64,000 nucleotides of DNA. Origin: Aplidium turbinatum (taxonomy: Eukaryota > Chordata > Ascidiacea > Aplousobranchia > Polyclinidae). Below the pieces are notes generated by a model, which worked only from the letters and a program-made list of their open reading frames with translations, was not told the DNA's origin and did no database searches. The number at the start of each line of letters is the position of its first letter. Position 1 is the stretch's first letter. Of the stretch, positions 12,501-21,300 are shown one piece after another. The position numbers were made by a program, and so were the translations under genes. The stretch is from contig OU964919.1 in the NCBI GenBank assembly GCA_918807975.1, positions 38,881,824 through 38,945,823 on the forward strand. The letters are read 5' to 3'.

Positions 12501-14325
12501 AAGTAGCGATAAAGCGAGCAACGCGATACGCACGCTGTTACAATAATTCATGTTAAATAACTTACGGGGGGGGGGGGAGTATGTTAATTCTGGGTTGATT
12601 CAACGTTCGAGTCAGCACAAATCGATTTAATTTTTCCGACCGGTTGTATTGCGTAACAACAATGCCCAATAATAAATGACGACGACTGCATTTCTTAAGA
12701 CGCTTGAAGCTTAAGCTTGAAGACGCAAAACTGCCCGTTCATGAACGCGCGATGTCATATGATCGGAAGCATTGCTTTTCTTTACTGCCGAAGTACCATT
12801 TATCCAATTTTGTACTACTTTTTTAACTGGGTCCCGTAGCTTTTCTAAATCCGATTTGTTTCCGTCATAAAATTCTTTACAAATTTTGCAAACTACTACA
12901 CTAACTTTTCCTTCTGTCTCCTCTGTTTCATAACCTATAGCAGGTAAATTCCACTTTTTAACTGTATCTTCCTTTACCATGATTTATATTGGCAATGACA
13001 CTGGTAAAGAACAAGCATTCGATGAAAGAATAACTTTTGCGTAACAATTACGCCAGTATTTATAAGGTTGCAAACTTTTTTTATAGTTCACATGAGCATT
13101 GTCAACGCATAAAATTGCACCTGTTGTTACGCAACCAGACATCTATCGCAAACCGCAATTAACAAAGCTCACTCTAAAGGTTAACGCGTTAACCTATTAC
13201 TTACATGTATTTGACGTCTGTTGATGTTGTGTGGTTCGTTGTGAAAGCGGCGCGATCGTTTCTGATACAGCTGGACGAGATACCGGAAGGCGAAGCGCGA
13301 TACGGAGTAAACGCTTACAATAATTTGACGTCTACTAGCGTTGAATCAATGCAAATAGGGTGATATTTCTATAAAAGATTCAATTCTCCCAGCTGGGCAC
13401 GTGTCTAAGCGCCGGCGAAGTAGAAAGTAACCCAAATAAAAACATCAAGCAATAGTAAGATTGAATCAACCTCCTAGTCTGGTGTGGTCTAAGAAAATTA
13501 GGGTTATTTTTGTAATCTTGTGGTCCTTACAAGTGCTCGTGTGGCCTCGGCATTTTTATTGCCGAGGCTAATGTGCCATTCATGCATCTGCCTCGGCAAT
13601 TGCCGAGGCTAATTTCGAAGACTGGATACCCTAAACTTGCGGAAACTGCGATCAGCGACTTCGGCTTTTTTTAATTTTTTCTCTTGATCTTTTCAAGGTA
13701 CGAACTGACAGTACGAATTGTTCATGGTACGAATTAGGTTGCACCACCAATGTATGAGGACATCGGCATTGGGGGTACGATATCGGCAGGGGACGACATC
13801 GTCGCCACCCCTTGCAAATTACCATGTGATTTCCTTGCCACTTTTCATCCCACTATGCAACTCATCAACCTGTATATATCCTATCTAAAGCAGGTGGTGC
13901 TGATACCGGTACCTCACCGATGCGATAGTTCAACAATCAACAGTCCCAAGGCTACATACTTGTAAAGTGATAAAAACGGTAGTGTCTCAGAGGACAGTAG
14001 CTTCACAGTTATAAAACACCACTAGTTTATCAGCAAGCTTGCTGGGCTAACCATAAAGAAAAAGCAAGTTATAAGTTTTCTGAAGCAGCTTAGATGACGA
14101 ATGTTGCACTGGTTGTTCCACACATTTCAAGGACGTAACACGGTTCCGAAATAAGTCAACCGTCATTGTGTTTCAACATCTTAGAATTAGATGATTGCAA
14201 TGGTTCAAAACTTGGTAGTAGTGGTATTTTTATAGTCATAAAAGCCATTACTTACCAAGCACTTTTTTCTCTGTTGCGACTGCGATATCAGTGGTTTCGC
14301 CGGGCTGCATGGTTTGCTCCGACAT
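410..14325 (-). CDS. YBX: Y-box binding protein gene, first three coding exons (gene runs off the left edge)
   Basis: Three minus-strand exons (14256-14325, 7387-7574, 410-523) join in phase into 123 residues of a Y-box protein. Y-box proteins bind single-stranded DNA and mRNA through a cold-shock domain and act in mRNA packaging and translational control in cytoplasm and nucleus. Visible parts: a short N-terminus ([20 protein letters not shown]), the cold-shock domain with [15 protein letters not shown] (RNP1-type GYGFI) and DVFIHQTAI (RNP2-type VFIHQ), then [22 protein letters not shown] and [12 protein letters not shown]. The conserved intron after EGEK is present. The arginine-rich C-terminal tail is outside the window. 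Exon sizes are 70, 188 and 114 nt. Introns of about 6.7 and 6.9 kb are filled with transposons. Whether it is closer to YBX1, YBX2 or YBX3 cannot be decided. Confidence 0.95.
570..712 (+). mobile_element. Short element with unlike ends and a 9-bp target duplication (copy 1)
   Basis: It starts CGGAATGGCCCGTTTCGG and ends GCAGACCC. It is flanked by exact 9-bp repeats accacactc (561-569 and 713-721). It holds repeated TTCGGTGAGTCCGA-like words, an A/T run, GGTACCGTAGCCTAATTA and a degenerate TTAGGG-like stretch. It has no coding capacity. The 9-bp duplication suggests Mutator-like transposase mobilisation. Confidence 0.75.
722..1122. repeat. Large nested palindrome
   Basis: The sequence at about 730-880 returns as its reverse complement at about 980-1122. 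The shared part includes the unique segment catatgaccaagcatgcca and its complement. The centre (about 830-1030) is itself a head-to-head pair of the CGGAATGG/GCAGACCC element ends. The two outer copies (570-712 and 1121-1307) face each other, so the whole 570-1307 block is a fold-back. Age and mechanism are unknown; a hairpin rearrangement of the 9-bp-duplication element is likely. Confidence 0.7.
1121..1307 (-). mobile_element. Copy of the 9-bp-duplication element (reverse orientation)
   Basis: It begins GGGTCTGCTACTATTCGG and ends ACGGGCCATTCCG, so it is the reverse of the copy at 570-712. It contains several CCTAACCTCTAACCCTAA-like words. No matching target duplication is seen because it forms one arm of the palindrome. 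Confidence 0.7.
1559..1609. repeat. Perfect 14-bp hairpin
   Basis: Arms TTTGTGTATTGTAC (1559-1572) and GTACAATACACAAA (1596-1609) are exact inverted repeats around a 23-nt loop rich in alternating purine-pyrimidine (catgcatgcg). It lies just before the LINE coding fragment. Its function is unknown. Confidence 0.6.
1618..2112 (+). mobile_element. LINE fragment A: end of reverse transcriptase ORF and 3' tail
   Basis: Reading plus, [32 protein letters not shown] and [15 protein letters not shown] match the region after the reverse-transcriptase core of CR1/Jockey-group LINEs. The remaining ORF end ([16 protein letters not shown]) is in another frame, so the copy is decayed. The 3' end is TGGACTTTGTGTCTGATTGC followed by AAATAAATAAAATAAAATA. 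The same 3' end occurs at 15855-15945. The copy is 5'-truncated. Confidence 0.8.
2125..4499 (+). mobile_element. 2.4-kb DNA transposon with about 330-bp terminal inverted repeats
   Basis: The ends TAGGGTGTGACAGCCGCCCC and its reverse complement are flanked by exact 8-bp repeats actgtcac (2117-2124 and 4500-4507). Terminal inverted repeats extend about 330-350 bp on each side (about 2125-2470 and 4155-4499). The middle has plus-strand coding relics in several frames: [33 protein letters not shown], then [20 protein letters not shown] and [18 protein letters not shown]. From memory, these resemble an uncharacterised protein repeated in cnidarian and sponge genomes (HHARWMAK, HLWYLSEEL words). 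Eight-bp duplications fit hAT or P, but I cannot assign the superfamily. Several stops and frameshifts show the copy is dead. Confidence 0.75.
4508..5242. other. Y-box intron 2 stretch, no gene
   Basis: It contains the possible right end of the old hAT-like element (about 4780-4849) and AT-rich sequence. I found no supported gene or further repeat. Confidence 0.4.
5252..5460 (-). mobile_element. Copy of the 9-bp-duplication element (reverse orientation)
   Basis: It spans GGGTCTGCTACTATTCGG to GGCCATTCCG and is flanked by exact gagaaatat repeats (5243-5251 and 5461-5469). The CCATTCCG end carries three tandem TCGGACT(C/A)ACCGAA-like units where the 570-712 copy has fewer. Length therefore varies by repeat number. 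Confidence 0.8.
5838..6453. mobile_element. hAT-type non-autonomous element
   Basis: Terminal inverted repeats CAGTGGTTCCCAAACT and AGTTTGGGAATCACTG are flanked by exact 8-bp repeats gacaaaag (5830-5837 and 6454-6461). At 616 bp it has no transposase. It carries the younger 9-bp-duplication element at 6031-6220 and interrupts LINE fragment C. Confidence 0.9.
6031..6220 (+). mobile_element. Copy of the 9-bp-duplication element
   Basis: It spans CGGAATGGCCCGTTTCGG to GCAGACCC and is flanked by exact aatacacat repeats (6022-6030 and 6221-6229). It sits inside the hAT element at 5838-6453, so it is younger than that insertion. Confidence 0.8.
6811..7386. other. Y-box intron 2 stretch next to exon 2
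   Basis: AT-rich intronic sequence without a coding signal or repeat that I can name. Confidence 0.4.
7387..7574 (-). CDS. YBX: Y-box protein coding exon 2 (cold-shock domain)
   Basis: A ttttcag acceptor precedes [46 protein letters not shown] and [10 protein letters not shown]. It is 188 nt long, phase 1 in and phase 0 out, with donor gtatat. It covers nearly the whole cold-shock domain, including both nucleic-acid-binding motifs. Confidence 0.96.
7677..8800 (-). mobile_element. hAT element with transposase C-terminal relic
   Basis: The ends TAGGGATGGGC and GCCCATCCCTA are flanked by exact 8-bp repeats tacataac (7669-7676 and 8801-8808). On the minus strand, [20 protein letters not shown] and [12 protein letters not shown] are the hAT C-terminal dimerisation domain (hATC). 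The rest of the transposase is missing, replaced in part by the MITE at 7896-8274. It is inserted directly 5' of LINE fragment D. Confidence 0.9.
7896..8274. mobile_element. hAT MITE, CAGTGTTGCCAGATG family (copy 1)
   Basis: The ends CAGTGTTGCCAGATG and CATCTGGCAATGCTG are flanked by near-identical 8-bp repeats aacgggag and agcgggag. It is 379 bp, with no ORF. A second copy of similar length lies at 54376-54761. It is nested inside the hAT element at 7677-8800. Confidence 0.85.
8810..9610 (+). mobile_element. LINE fragment D (ORF C-terminus and 3' UTR)
   Basis: Plus-strand words [40 protein letters not shown], then [18 protein letters not shown] and [17 protein letters not shown] (a CCHC-like knuckle). 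These belong to the post-RT end of a non-LTR retrotransposon ORF. One frame break lies near 9150. The 3' region GGTGGTAAAAGGATAGACCC is repeated in decayed form near 56670. The copy is 5'-truncated by the adjacent hAT element. Confidence 0.75.
9611..10629. other. Y-box intron 1 stretch, no gene
   Basis: AT-rich sequence. A CAGCGTTGCCAGATG word at about 10022 looks like one end of the MITE family of 7896-8274, but I found no partner end. Around 10440-10590 a GACATGGGCATTGA word occurs twice, about 100 bp apart. No gene is seen. Confidence 0.4.
11241..12050. mobile_element. hAT-type non-autonomous element nested in the MULE-like element
   Basis: The ends CAGGGTTGATC and GATCAACCCTG are flanked by exact 8-bp repeats accctaac (11233-11240 and 12051-12058). 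Subterminal GGTCAAAAC and GTTTTGACC words repeat. It is 810 bp, and no transposase is recognisable. Confidence 0.88.
12295..13624 (-). mobile_element. Nested DNA transposon carrying a zinc-finger ORF
   Basis: The inverted ends AGTCTTCAAAATTAGC and GCTAATTTCGAAGACT are flanked by gataccc (7 bp; 12288-12294 and 13625-13631 with one offset base). Subterminal TTGCCGAGGC and GCCTCGGCAA words are palindromic. Inside, at 12711-12980 minus, an uninterrupted 89-codon ORF encodes a C-x2-C...H-x4-H finger. The size and target duplication fit hAT or P. Confidence 0.7.
12711..12980 (-). CDS. Transposon-derived 89-residue zinc-finger ORF
   Basis: The ORF starts [17 protein letters not shown] and contains [12 protein letters not shown] (C-x2-C) and later [19 protein letters not shown] (H-x4-H), with about 50 residues between. 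This resembles the BED/TTF-like finger at the N-terminus of some hAT-family proteins (the ZMYM/C17orf113-like group, from memory). No downstream transposase is present. It is uninterrupted, so it could be a short expressed protein or simply a recent fragment. No promoter or splice evidence is seen. Confidence 0.5.
   Translation of the reverse strand: MVKEDTVKKWNLPAIGYETEETEGKVSVVVCKICKEFYDGNKSDLEKLRDPVKKVVQNWINGTSAVKKSNASDHMTSRVHERAVLRLQA
13757..14255. other. Y-box intron 1 stretch next to exon 1
   Basis: This is the flank of the MULE-like element; GACATCGGCATTG words echo those near 10450-10560. The remainder is unremarkable AT-rich intron. Confidence 0.4.
14256..14325 (-). CDS. YBX: Y-box protein coding exon 1
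   Basis: This exon encodes [20 protein letters not shown] followed by KVL. The ATG is at 14325-14323. The exon ends in phase 1 with a gtaag donor, and the split codon becomes Ala in the family motif KKVLAT. The N-terminal domain before the cold-shock domain is very short compared with vertebrate YBX1. Confidence 0.93.
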
Positions 14326-14402
14326 GATGTTAAATTATCGATGTTAATAGATCTTTTTCGTTTTTTTGATGTTACCTCTCCCTCCGTCTTTGATGGAATG
14401 GC

Positions 14403-14440
14403 GGAGGTTGTTTGTCACGTCACAACGACCAAACGGTGCA
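14403..14440 (-). promoter_or_regulatory. Possible proximal promoter of the Y-box gene with a CRE-like site
   Basis: About 90 bp upstream of the Y-box ATG, in the gene's direction, lies GTGACGTGAC, one base away from a CRE (TGACGTCA). A CCGCCATTCC stretch just 3' of it resembles a YY1-type site. No TATA box is evident. This is pattern matching only and the transcription start is unknown. Confidence 0.25.
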
Positions 14441-15854
14441 CTTGCTGAAGCGTGACAAATTTATTGCAATGTTTCTGTTTTTTTTTTTTATCTTTCAATA
14501 GCTGAAGATGCTATTACTATAGCGAAATCGATTCTTACTTAATAAATAACACTAAGAGGTTGGATTGTTGTGCAAATGCAAGCATTTGATGAATGCAAAA
14601 TAGCAGTACAATCTCTGGAATACTAATTATTTTGATAGTCTATTGCTTGACCACCAACGGAACAAGATAGATATATAGATAGTTGTTTATTGGCCGCTGC
14701 GAAAAAGATGTAGGCTACAACAAATCAAAACACAATGTACGGTACAGTAAAACTTTAAAAGATTACAATAAAAAACGAATAAAAGTGATGATAGCATCAC
14801 AGCAGCGGAAGGCTGCAAAGTGACCGTTCAAGGTCTTCAAGTCAAGCAGCCCACCCTTAACTCATCAATGATAATTATAATTGGACAATTGAGACAAAGA
14901 AATAATAATAAATAAATAACGGTGAAGCTGTCCAAGATGATAAGAAATTAAAAAAAACAAAAACAGTTTAGGTAGGCCAACCCAGCCTTTGTTACAATTG
15001 CAAGTCTGATTAGTAGGTTAATTTAGCATTTGCCTAATATGAGTCAATAATTTTCTTTTTGTAGGCTACATTCTTTTAAAAGATGTGAAGGAGGATTTGC
15101 GAGTTTCAACTGATATATTATTCAAAATTTTTGCACTAGAGTATTTTATAGAGCGTTGTAGTTTAGTGGTTGTGTAGGATCGATAATACAGTACCGTAAT
15201 AGTAATCTAGGTTGGTCGAGTTCCGAGTAGTAGGCTAAAGTTGTGAATTTCGTAGAACTTTTTAAAGTAGTTTTGAAAAGTGCCGGGTAATAAATTAAAA
15301 CTAAACTGGTGCATACATTTAGCAATTTCAAAGTTGTACAAATCTTTTAACTTTAGGATATTGAGTTGTTTATAAAAGGGTGTGACATGGTCAGCCCATT
15401 TGCTTTTTGCAACAGCATTGACTGCCTTATTTTGCAAAACACCAAACTTTCCAACATGTGTTTTGTATGACGACCCCCAAACCAAATAGTCAGTTCGTAT
15501 ATTAGGTAAGGATGCACCACAGAGAATAGTACAGCTGAAGCATACCTTTGGTTGATAAACAATGTTTCAACTTAGAGAGTATGCTAATAGATTTGGAGAG
15601 TTTTGAAGATAGAGCATCAATATGAGGGGAAAAAGAGAGATTCTTGTCAATGAAGATACCAAGGTATTTAGCAGTGTCAACGTTTTTTAGTTGGGTATTG
15701 TCGTAAAATACTTTTACATTAGTTGATATTTGGTTGGTCTTGGGTGCAATGATGAAAAAGGTAGACTTAGAACCATTTATGGTAAATGAATTGACAGTAA
15801 TCCAGCGTTGGATTCCTTTCAGTTCAAGATTAATTAAACTTTGAAAACTTAATT

Positions 15855-15945
15855 ATTATTATTATTATTTATTTGCAATCAGACTCAAAGTCCATAGAAT
15901 TTAAATTTTTAACAGTCATCACACAAAATATCAGACTAACACAAT
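15855..15945 (-). mobile_element. Short 3' piece of LINE A inserted in LINE B
   Basis: On the minus strand, TGTGTTAGTCTGATATTTTG to GATTGCAAATAAATAATAAT matches the 3' end of the LINE fragment at 1618-2112 and ends in an (AAT)n tail. It splits the LINE B reading frame between the FADD box and LINLELKGIQRW. It is a severely 5'-truncated retrotransposition. Confidence 0.85.
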
Positions 15946-16405
15946 TAATAAATTATCGGCTTTAATGACAAGACAAGTGTCAGCAGCAAATAATCTAGGA
16001 ACACAAGAAACACAGTTAGGTAGAGCATTTATGTGTAGTAAAACGAGAAGTGGTCCTAATATGGACCCTTGAGGAACACCAGATTTTATTTCTTTTAATG
16101 TAAAATTTTCTTGTCCTATAGACACAAATCGTTTACGGTTTTTCAAGTAGGACGTAAGTAAGGCATTGGCAACTCCTCGAATGCCATAATGATCGAGTTT
16201 ATGCAAGAGTTTTTCATGATGAACTGTGTCAAAGGCTTTTTTAAGATCTAGTAAAACAAGCCAGTCAATTCATTGTTCTGCATTTGCTCATATGAGGAGG
16301 TAATAATGTCCAGAGCAGCATGACTCGTTGAATGGTTGGCACGAAAGCCGTATTGAGTAGGCATTAAGATCGAATGCTTATTTATAAACGATGTTAATCG
16401 TTTAA

Positions 16406-16661
16406 CCGGCAGCAGTGGCCGAGTGGTTAGCGCGTTGGGCTCGCAGTCGAGAGCCTGCATGTTCGACTCCAGCCACCCGCACTTGCTGTTGTTTCTCTAG
16501 GCAATTTAAGTCATAAGTAAAGTAGACTACCAGAAACATACATTGCAGTCGGCTGCAGCGTGGGCTGGGCTGCAGCGTGGGCTGCAGCGTCGGCTGCATG
16601 CATAGCGCTCAAGTCCGCTTTCCCGCAATGCAGGATAAAGATAAACAAACAAACAAACAAA
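16406..16661 (+). mobile_element. tRNA-derived SINE, family 1
   Basis: The tRNA-like head has A box TGGCCGAGTGG and B box GTTCGACTCC. It is followed by a unique body (CCGCACTTGCTGTTGTTTCT), CGGCTGCAGCG repeats, CCGCTTTCCCGCAATGCA and the tail GGATAAAGATAAACAAACAA. It is inserted into LINE B, with TTTAAC repeated on each side. A second copy lies at 48725-49029. Confidence 0.85.
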
Positions 16662-16765
16662 ATAAAACTTTAACTTTTCTAAAATCGTTGAAAAGCATGA
16701 CAGTAGAAAACAAGACATTCAAGAATTTGCTTTACTCTTTAGCTCGGATGAGAACTGCTCTTTTC

Positions 16766-17220
16766 TAGACCTCTGCGATGTCAAGCGTATATTGTTTTTT
16801 GTTGTGATGGTCAGATTTAAACGCAGACTGAAACTATAAAACTGATGCAAAGAAATTTATTTTGACACGAGTCAGTTCGATCATAAACAGCTAAAAATCG
16901 ATTTCGATCAGCTAGAATAAGCTAGATCATCTTCAGTTAAACTTATTCAAATATATTTACTGTTTATTGTTAGTAGCCTACCGTAGCCTGTCTCAGGCTG
17001 AGATTCTCAACATGCAATGACAACTGAGAGCTGCCCGATTTGGTCCATTGGATATTTTTGTCTGCGGCTCAAGTTCCTATCGAATTGACCAGCCCAGTTC
17101 AAGAACATTTGAAAGAAAAAAACTTCCAAGCGGTGTCGAAGTGATATTTTGGAAGCTGGATCCCAGACGGATACGATGCGCCATTGAATCACGCCAAAAA
17201 ACTTCAAGTTGGTTGGTTTT
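16766..17220. other. Intergenic stretch
   Basis: AT-rich sequence with short open frames on both strands, none with recognisable domains or splice support. Confidence 0.4.
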
Positions 17221-17494
17221 GAATCTTTATCCTTCGACTGACAAAGCCTTGATAGGTTATTTCTGGTAGTTTCGCATAGCCTACTTGTAGAGGCTCTTGA
17301 CGCAGGGCCGGTTACCTAGATTGACAGAGTTTTTCGATTGTTGAAGTGTTGTTGCCCAGAAATTATTCCATTTACTAGGTGCTGCTGAATGGAGAGCAGT
17401 CCTGAAATGCGTTGCTCAAGCGCACACCCCAAGAATCGAACTTGCGCCTCGCCTAATCTTGAGCCAGTCGCGCAACCACTGAGCTAACAGGGCG
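17221..17494 (-). mobile_element. tRNA-derived SINE, family 2 (reverse copy)
   Basis: In reverse orientation it has a CGCCCTGTTAGCTCAGTGG A-box region, a GCAAGTTCGATTCTTGGGG B-box region, TGAGCAACGCATTTCAGGAC, GGTAACCGGCCCTG, and the tail AAAGGATAAAGAT. It matches the copies at 23687-23982 and 52208-52458. Confidence 0.85.
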
Positions 17495-18153
17495 GATGTA
17501 GCGTCCTGCGGTCTTACGTGTTTTCTATGTCTTGTTACCGTAATGAAACCTGTTTATAACATTGTGTCGCTTAGACAGGCGAAGCGCTAGCTGGGAATTT
17601 TCAAGCTTCAAACATTTGTTCAATGTTGTGCATTTCTTCAAGTAACCTATTTGTAGCCTAGACGTGGTTAGGCATTTGTGTGTTTTTTAGGAATTTGCGT
17701 TTAACTTATTGGCATTCCATTTTCTTAACACTTACTTAAAGAGATGTAGTTTTACGTCTTTTTAACGTCATGGCCAATATCCACAGCCAGCAATAGCGCG
17801 AGGCCCGTAACTAAAGGGGCGCAGGGGCGCGAAGCCCTCCTGCAATAATGCTGGCCCTCCCTATGGAAAAAATGATGTTAATTAGCTATGTTTGCTAACT
17901 TTTCAGCTTTATACCCAATTTTCTTGTGTTGTTTAATTGTAAACATTGTGTGTTCAATGGTGTGGTCGAATGTTGTGTTAACAGACAGACTGGAGATTTA
18001 TTGGTGGTAAGATCCAGAGTAGGCAGGCCTACACCAGATTTCAACTGAGCTAAGCAGTGTGGTAACCGATCAGTCTCCAGAATACTGTGCAGTTGACTGC
18101 CACTAAGCGTTATTAAAGTACCGGACAACCACCTTGGCATTTGCGTTTCTGGT
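17495..18153. other. Intergenic stretch
   Basis: No assigned gene. A minus-strand open frame at 17895-18140 (81 codons) has no recognisable motif. Low-complexity content is minor. Confidence 0.35.
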
Positions 18154-18391
18154 ATGCTTCTATACTTGCAGTTTGAAACTCAAATTCAAAGAACAGACGT
18201 TCATGGTTTTACACATCTGTTCGTGTCCTTTCAAGAAAAAATGAAAACTTCTCGGACCGTGAATCGCTCATTCCATTGTATAGGCTACGAAACTGAAGAT
18301 ATAGATATTCCATCAGAGGCGGAATTGCAAGTCGCAAAGCAGTTCCTACATAACCATGTGGAAGTTGCAGAACATCAGGATTCCAATATAG

Positions 18392-21300
18392 GGGAGGGTG
18401 GGGTAAGATGAGCGCCTTTTTTCTTGAGTCGCTTTTACAAAAAAAACGGTTTGTTTTGGAAAATTATAATAGGGTGAACTTAAAGCACTAGTGAATCAGC
18501 TACATTTTAGAATGAGTTTTATCACTATGCGATTTTTATATTTTTTTGTATTGATACTTATTGGCGTGTTGCTCAACTTACCCCGGCATAAATTGTATGG
18601 GGTAAATTGAGTAATGACCTGGGGTAAGTTGAGCAATTCGATTAAGTTGAAGCATTCCCCTGTCAGTTTGTTTGTATAATTGCGAGGCATTACGCTTTAC
18701 AACACAACACTGTTTTTTTTATCCAATACGAACCTAAAAAGACACAAATTCAACAGTTCAAACATTCACGTACCTGTTACTGGCGTAGACCCTATAGTCT
18801 CGCCCTCTGCTAATTCAGCAATTTCACATAGAAGCAGTGACGCTAGCAACCTGAGATTTCTTGACTTTTACTTTTTTTTCTTGCCCCAACTTTTAATCCC
18901 GATTATGTTGGTATCGGATAATTTTGAAGTCCACAATAAACCTTTTGTCACAGCCAGTTATGAAATGCAAGAAATTTGCTGATATTCAATACCTTGATTG
19001 ACAGTTTACTATTAGCGTGCGGTTTCATTTTGTGTTTGTTATTCATTACGCGACGGCGCTAAAATTCCATTAACACTTTGCTCCTCAAAGGGAGGCCAGA
19101 TTTGGCCCCCCCCTCAAATTTCCTTTAATTATTTGAAGCACAGTAACGCCATGCACTTGGTTTTTTTTGACTTTTCCTAAAATTGCCAGGCGGATCTGAT
19201 GATATTAAATTTGATGCTAAAAGTTGTGTAGTTTTCTTGTAAATTCAAGATTTTAGTGAATTTTTGCTATTTCTAGCTAACTTCCAGCAAAACGTGAAAT
19301 GGATTACATTGCGATAACAAGCCATAAGCTCATAATTGCTTCGTGCATCGATATGCGCGAGCAGAGAGAAGCATCCTCTTGCTTTCCTTTGTTTGGTTTG
19401 ACCTCAATAATACAAAGCGCGTTATTTCTTATGCTACAAAGAAAAGCCAGTGATCGCAAAGCTGTTAATTAGCAACAATAATAGCTAACGTTTTTTGCGT
19501 TATCAGCTCTACAAAGACGAATAGCAATCCACGATCAAAATAGTAGGCTATGGAGGCCACAATCTATTCAAAACAGTTGTTTCAAGAAAATAATATTCAT
19601 TGAAAAACAAATAATATTCAATTGAAAAATAATATTCAATAAAAAACGTTACAATAAGAAATCTTTTCTTGGGTAAAGACACAAAAACCTGGTTTCGAAA
19701 TAAACGTTCTATGGAAATGCTCTCATTGACAAAACTTGCAATTGAGGAAATGTATCACTGCAAATGCTTTTGGGAGAAGCCGGAGAAATAGCGTTTTTGC
19801 AAACAGTAATCGTGAAATACTTTCAAAATGATACAGAGATACACTACTTGAAATGATGCACCACACAAAAGATTTTCAATGAAGACTGAGTCTAAAAACC
19901 GATGTGGATTGTGCTGCAATCCACATCGGACAGAAGAGACAGAAGTTCAGGACAGAAGAGGCAGAAAATATCACGATAAAAATAATGACCTTGTGGGAAA
20001 TTTTCGAGAATCATAACACGATGCAAATACCATAAACGCTTAGTTTGCATGCTGCTCTAAGCTGGCCGGCAACCACAAAGGTAGACAACACAGGCAGTTT
20101 ATAATTCGATAACAGCGCAATAAACATTATAAATACGTAAACCGACAATTTTCTTTTACAAACGTTTTACGTCTAATAGTAAATTTTCCCCTAACAATGT
20201 TTTGTGAAGCGCTTGCAAACCACGGTTTTGTAAAATAATTCATCATTATTATTTTTTACTTCTCGGATATTGTAAAACGTCATCAGCAAATTCACAAAAA
20301 ATTTTTTCATTACTTCAATGTAGTATGTTTATTGTATCTCTGCAAAATGTTTTATGACAAACTTTGAAGCTTCGTTATAATCATTTTTATCTTTGAAGTC
20401 AAAAGTTAATTTTTTTTTGGCCAGAAACATAATCACTGCCTTGCTGATGTTGTCGCCTTTACGCGTATTTTTTGTGCTTCAAACAATAAGGACCCAGTCA
20501 GCAATCTAGTCTATTTACATTGATTCAACATTTGTAAACCTTAAATTTATGTAGATTTGCTGACTGTGGGTTATTTCACATTTCCTTTGTTTACGAATGT
20601 TCCTCAATTCGCTGTTGCATTGTTTCGACGCTGGCGGACTAAAAATGTATTTTCAAATTGATTGACGCAATCTTCAATAAAAAGTGGGCTTCGAACTTAG
20701 CTTTGTTGATGTAAATGCTGTATTTTTTGTGGATGTAATTTATAAGTCATGTTTATAAACACCCGTAAGCGAAATGACTTATGATGGAGCCTGCATGATA
20801 TTTGTGATGCGACTTGACACAAATCCACAATTTCAAAAGCACCTAATTTGAACTTAGAAATTTCAGATAATTTCAACATCTTTTTCAATTGTCTTCTCTC
20901 TACTAAAAATATTCATACTACAAACTCAATTATAGACATAAAATACACAAACGAAGATGTAAATAGCTATTCAAGCAGGCTAAGGTGTTACTTATGAGAA
21001 ATTTGGTTCCATAAAACTAGAAGCTAGCCATGAGTTTCGGAATGCATTAGTTTAGGACAAAAATGTAAGACAACAAACGCAGTTTTGTTTTTTTCAAATT
21101 CGTGTAACAATATTACTCTGATTGTAACTATTTTAGAATCAGTGAGTAGCTTACAATAAGATTTGCTCGCAAATCTTTATCAATGCAATGATTCGGTACA
21201 CCGCACACACACTTCGTGCAGTCGATTGAGCTCTTTGTTATTCAGAACTTTGCATGAAATCGGATTAGCATGGTAATTAAATAGCGGCAAGATAAATCAA

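Larger units (their letters stand above)
10630..13746. mobile_element. MULE-like fold-back element, about 3.1 kb, with nested hAT elements
   Basis: The ends TGCAACCTAATTCGTACCA and its complement are flanked by a 10-bp direct repeat ccaatgtatg (10620-10629 and 13747-13756). Subterminal blocks with TGCGGAAACTGCGATCAGCG and GACTTCGGCTTTTTTTAA recur in both orientations at about 10690-11200, 12070-12230 and 13630-13680. A duplication of 9-10 bp with long, internally repetitive ends fits Mutator-like elements. No MULE transposase is visible. Confidence 0.6.
14668..16765 (-). mobile_element. LINE B (reverse transcriptase to 3' tail), broken by two insertions
   Basis: Minus-strand RT words, in order: MSCFLLSCFSTILEKL (about 16690), RLTSFINKHSILMPTQYGFR, LVLLDLKKAFDTVHHEKLL, YGIRGVANALLTSYLKNRKR, SGVPQGSILGPLL, FAADTCLVIKADN (the FADD box, changed), then LINLELKGIQRWITVNSF, KYLGIFIDKNLSFS, and LQNKAVNAVAKSKWADHV with FYKQLNILKLKDLYNFEIAK. 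The 3' end is AATAAACAACTATCTATATA at about 14668-14690. A frame change occurs near 16265. A SINE (16406-16661) and a small LINE tail (15855-15945) are inserted. It is a CR1/Jockey-like clade member, 5'-truncated. Confidence 0.88.

Noticed and set aside
16406-16480. Functional tRNA genes in the SINE heads
   Set aside because: The heads at 16406, 23687, 25190, 48725 and 52208 have A and B boxes but poor acceptor and anticodon pairing and continue into SINE bodies. Only 62960-63033 folds as a true tRNA.
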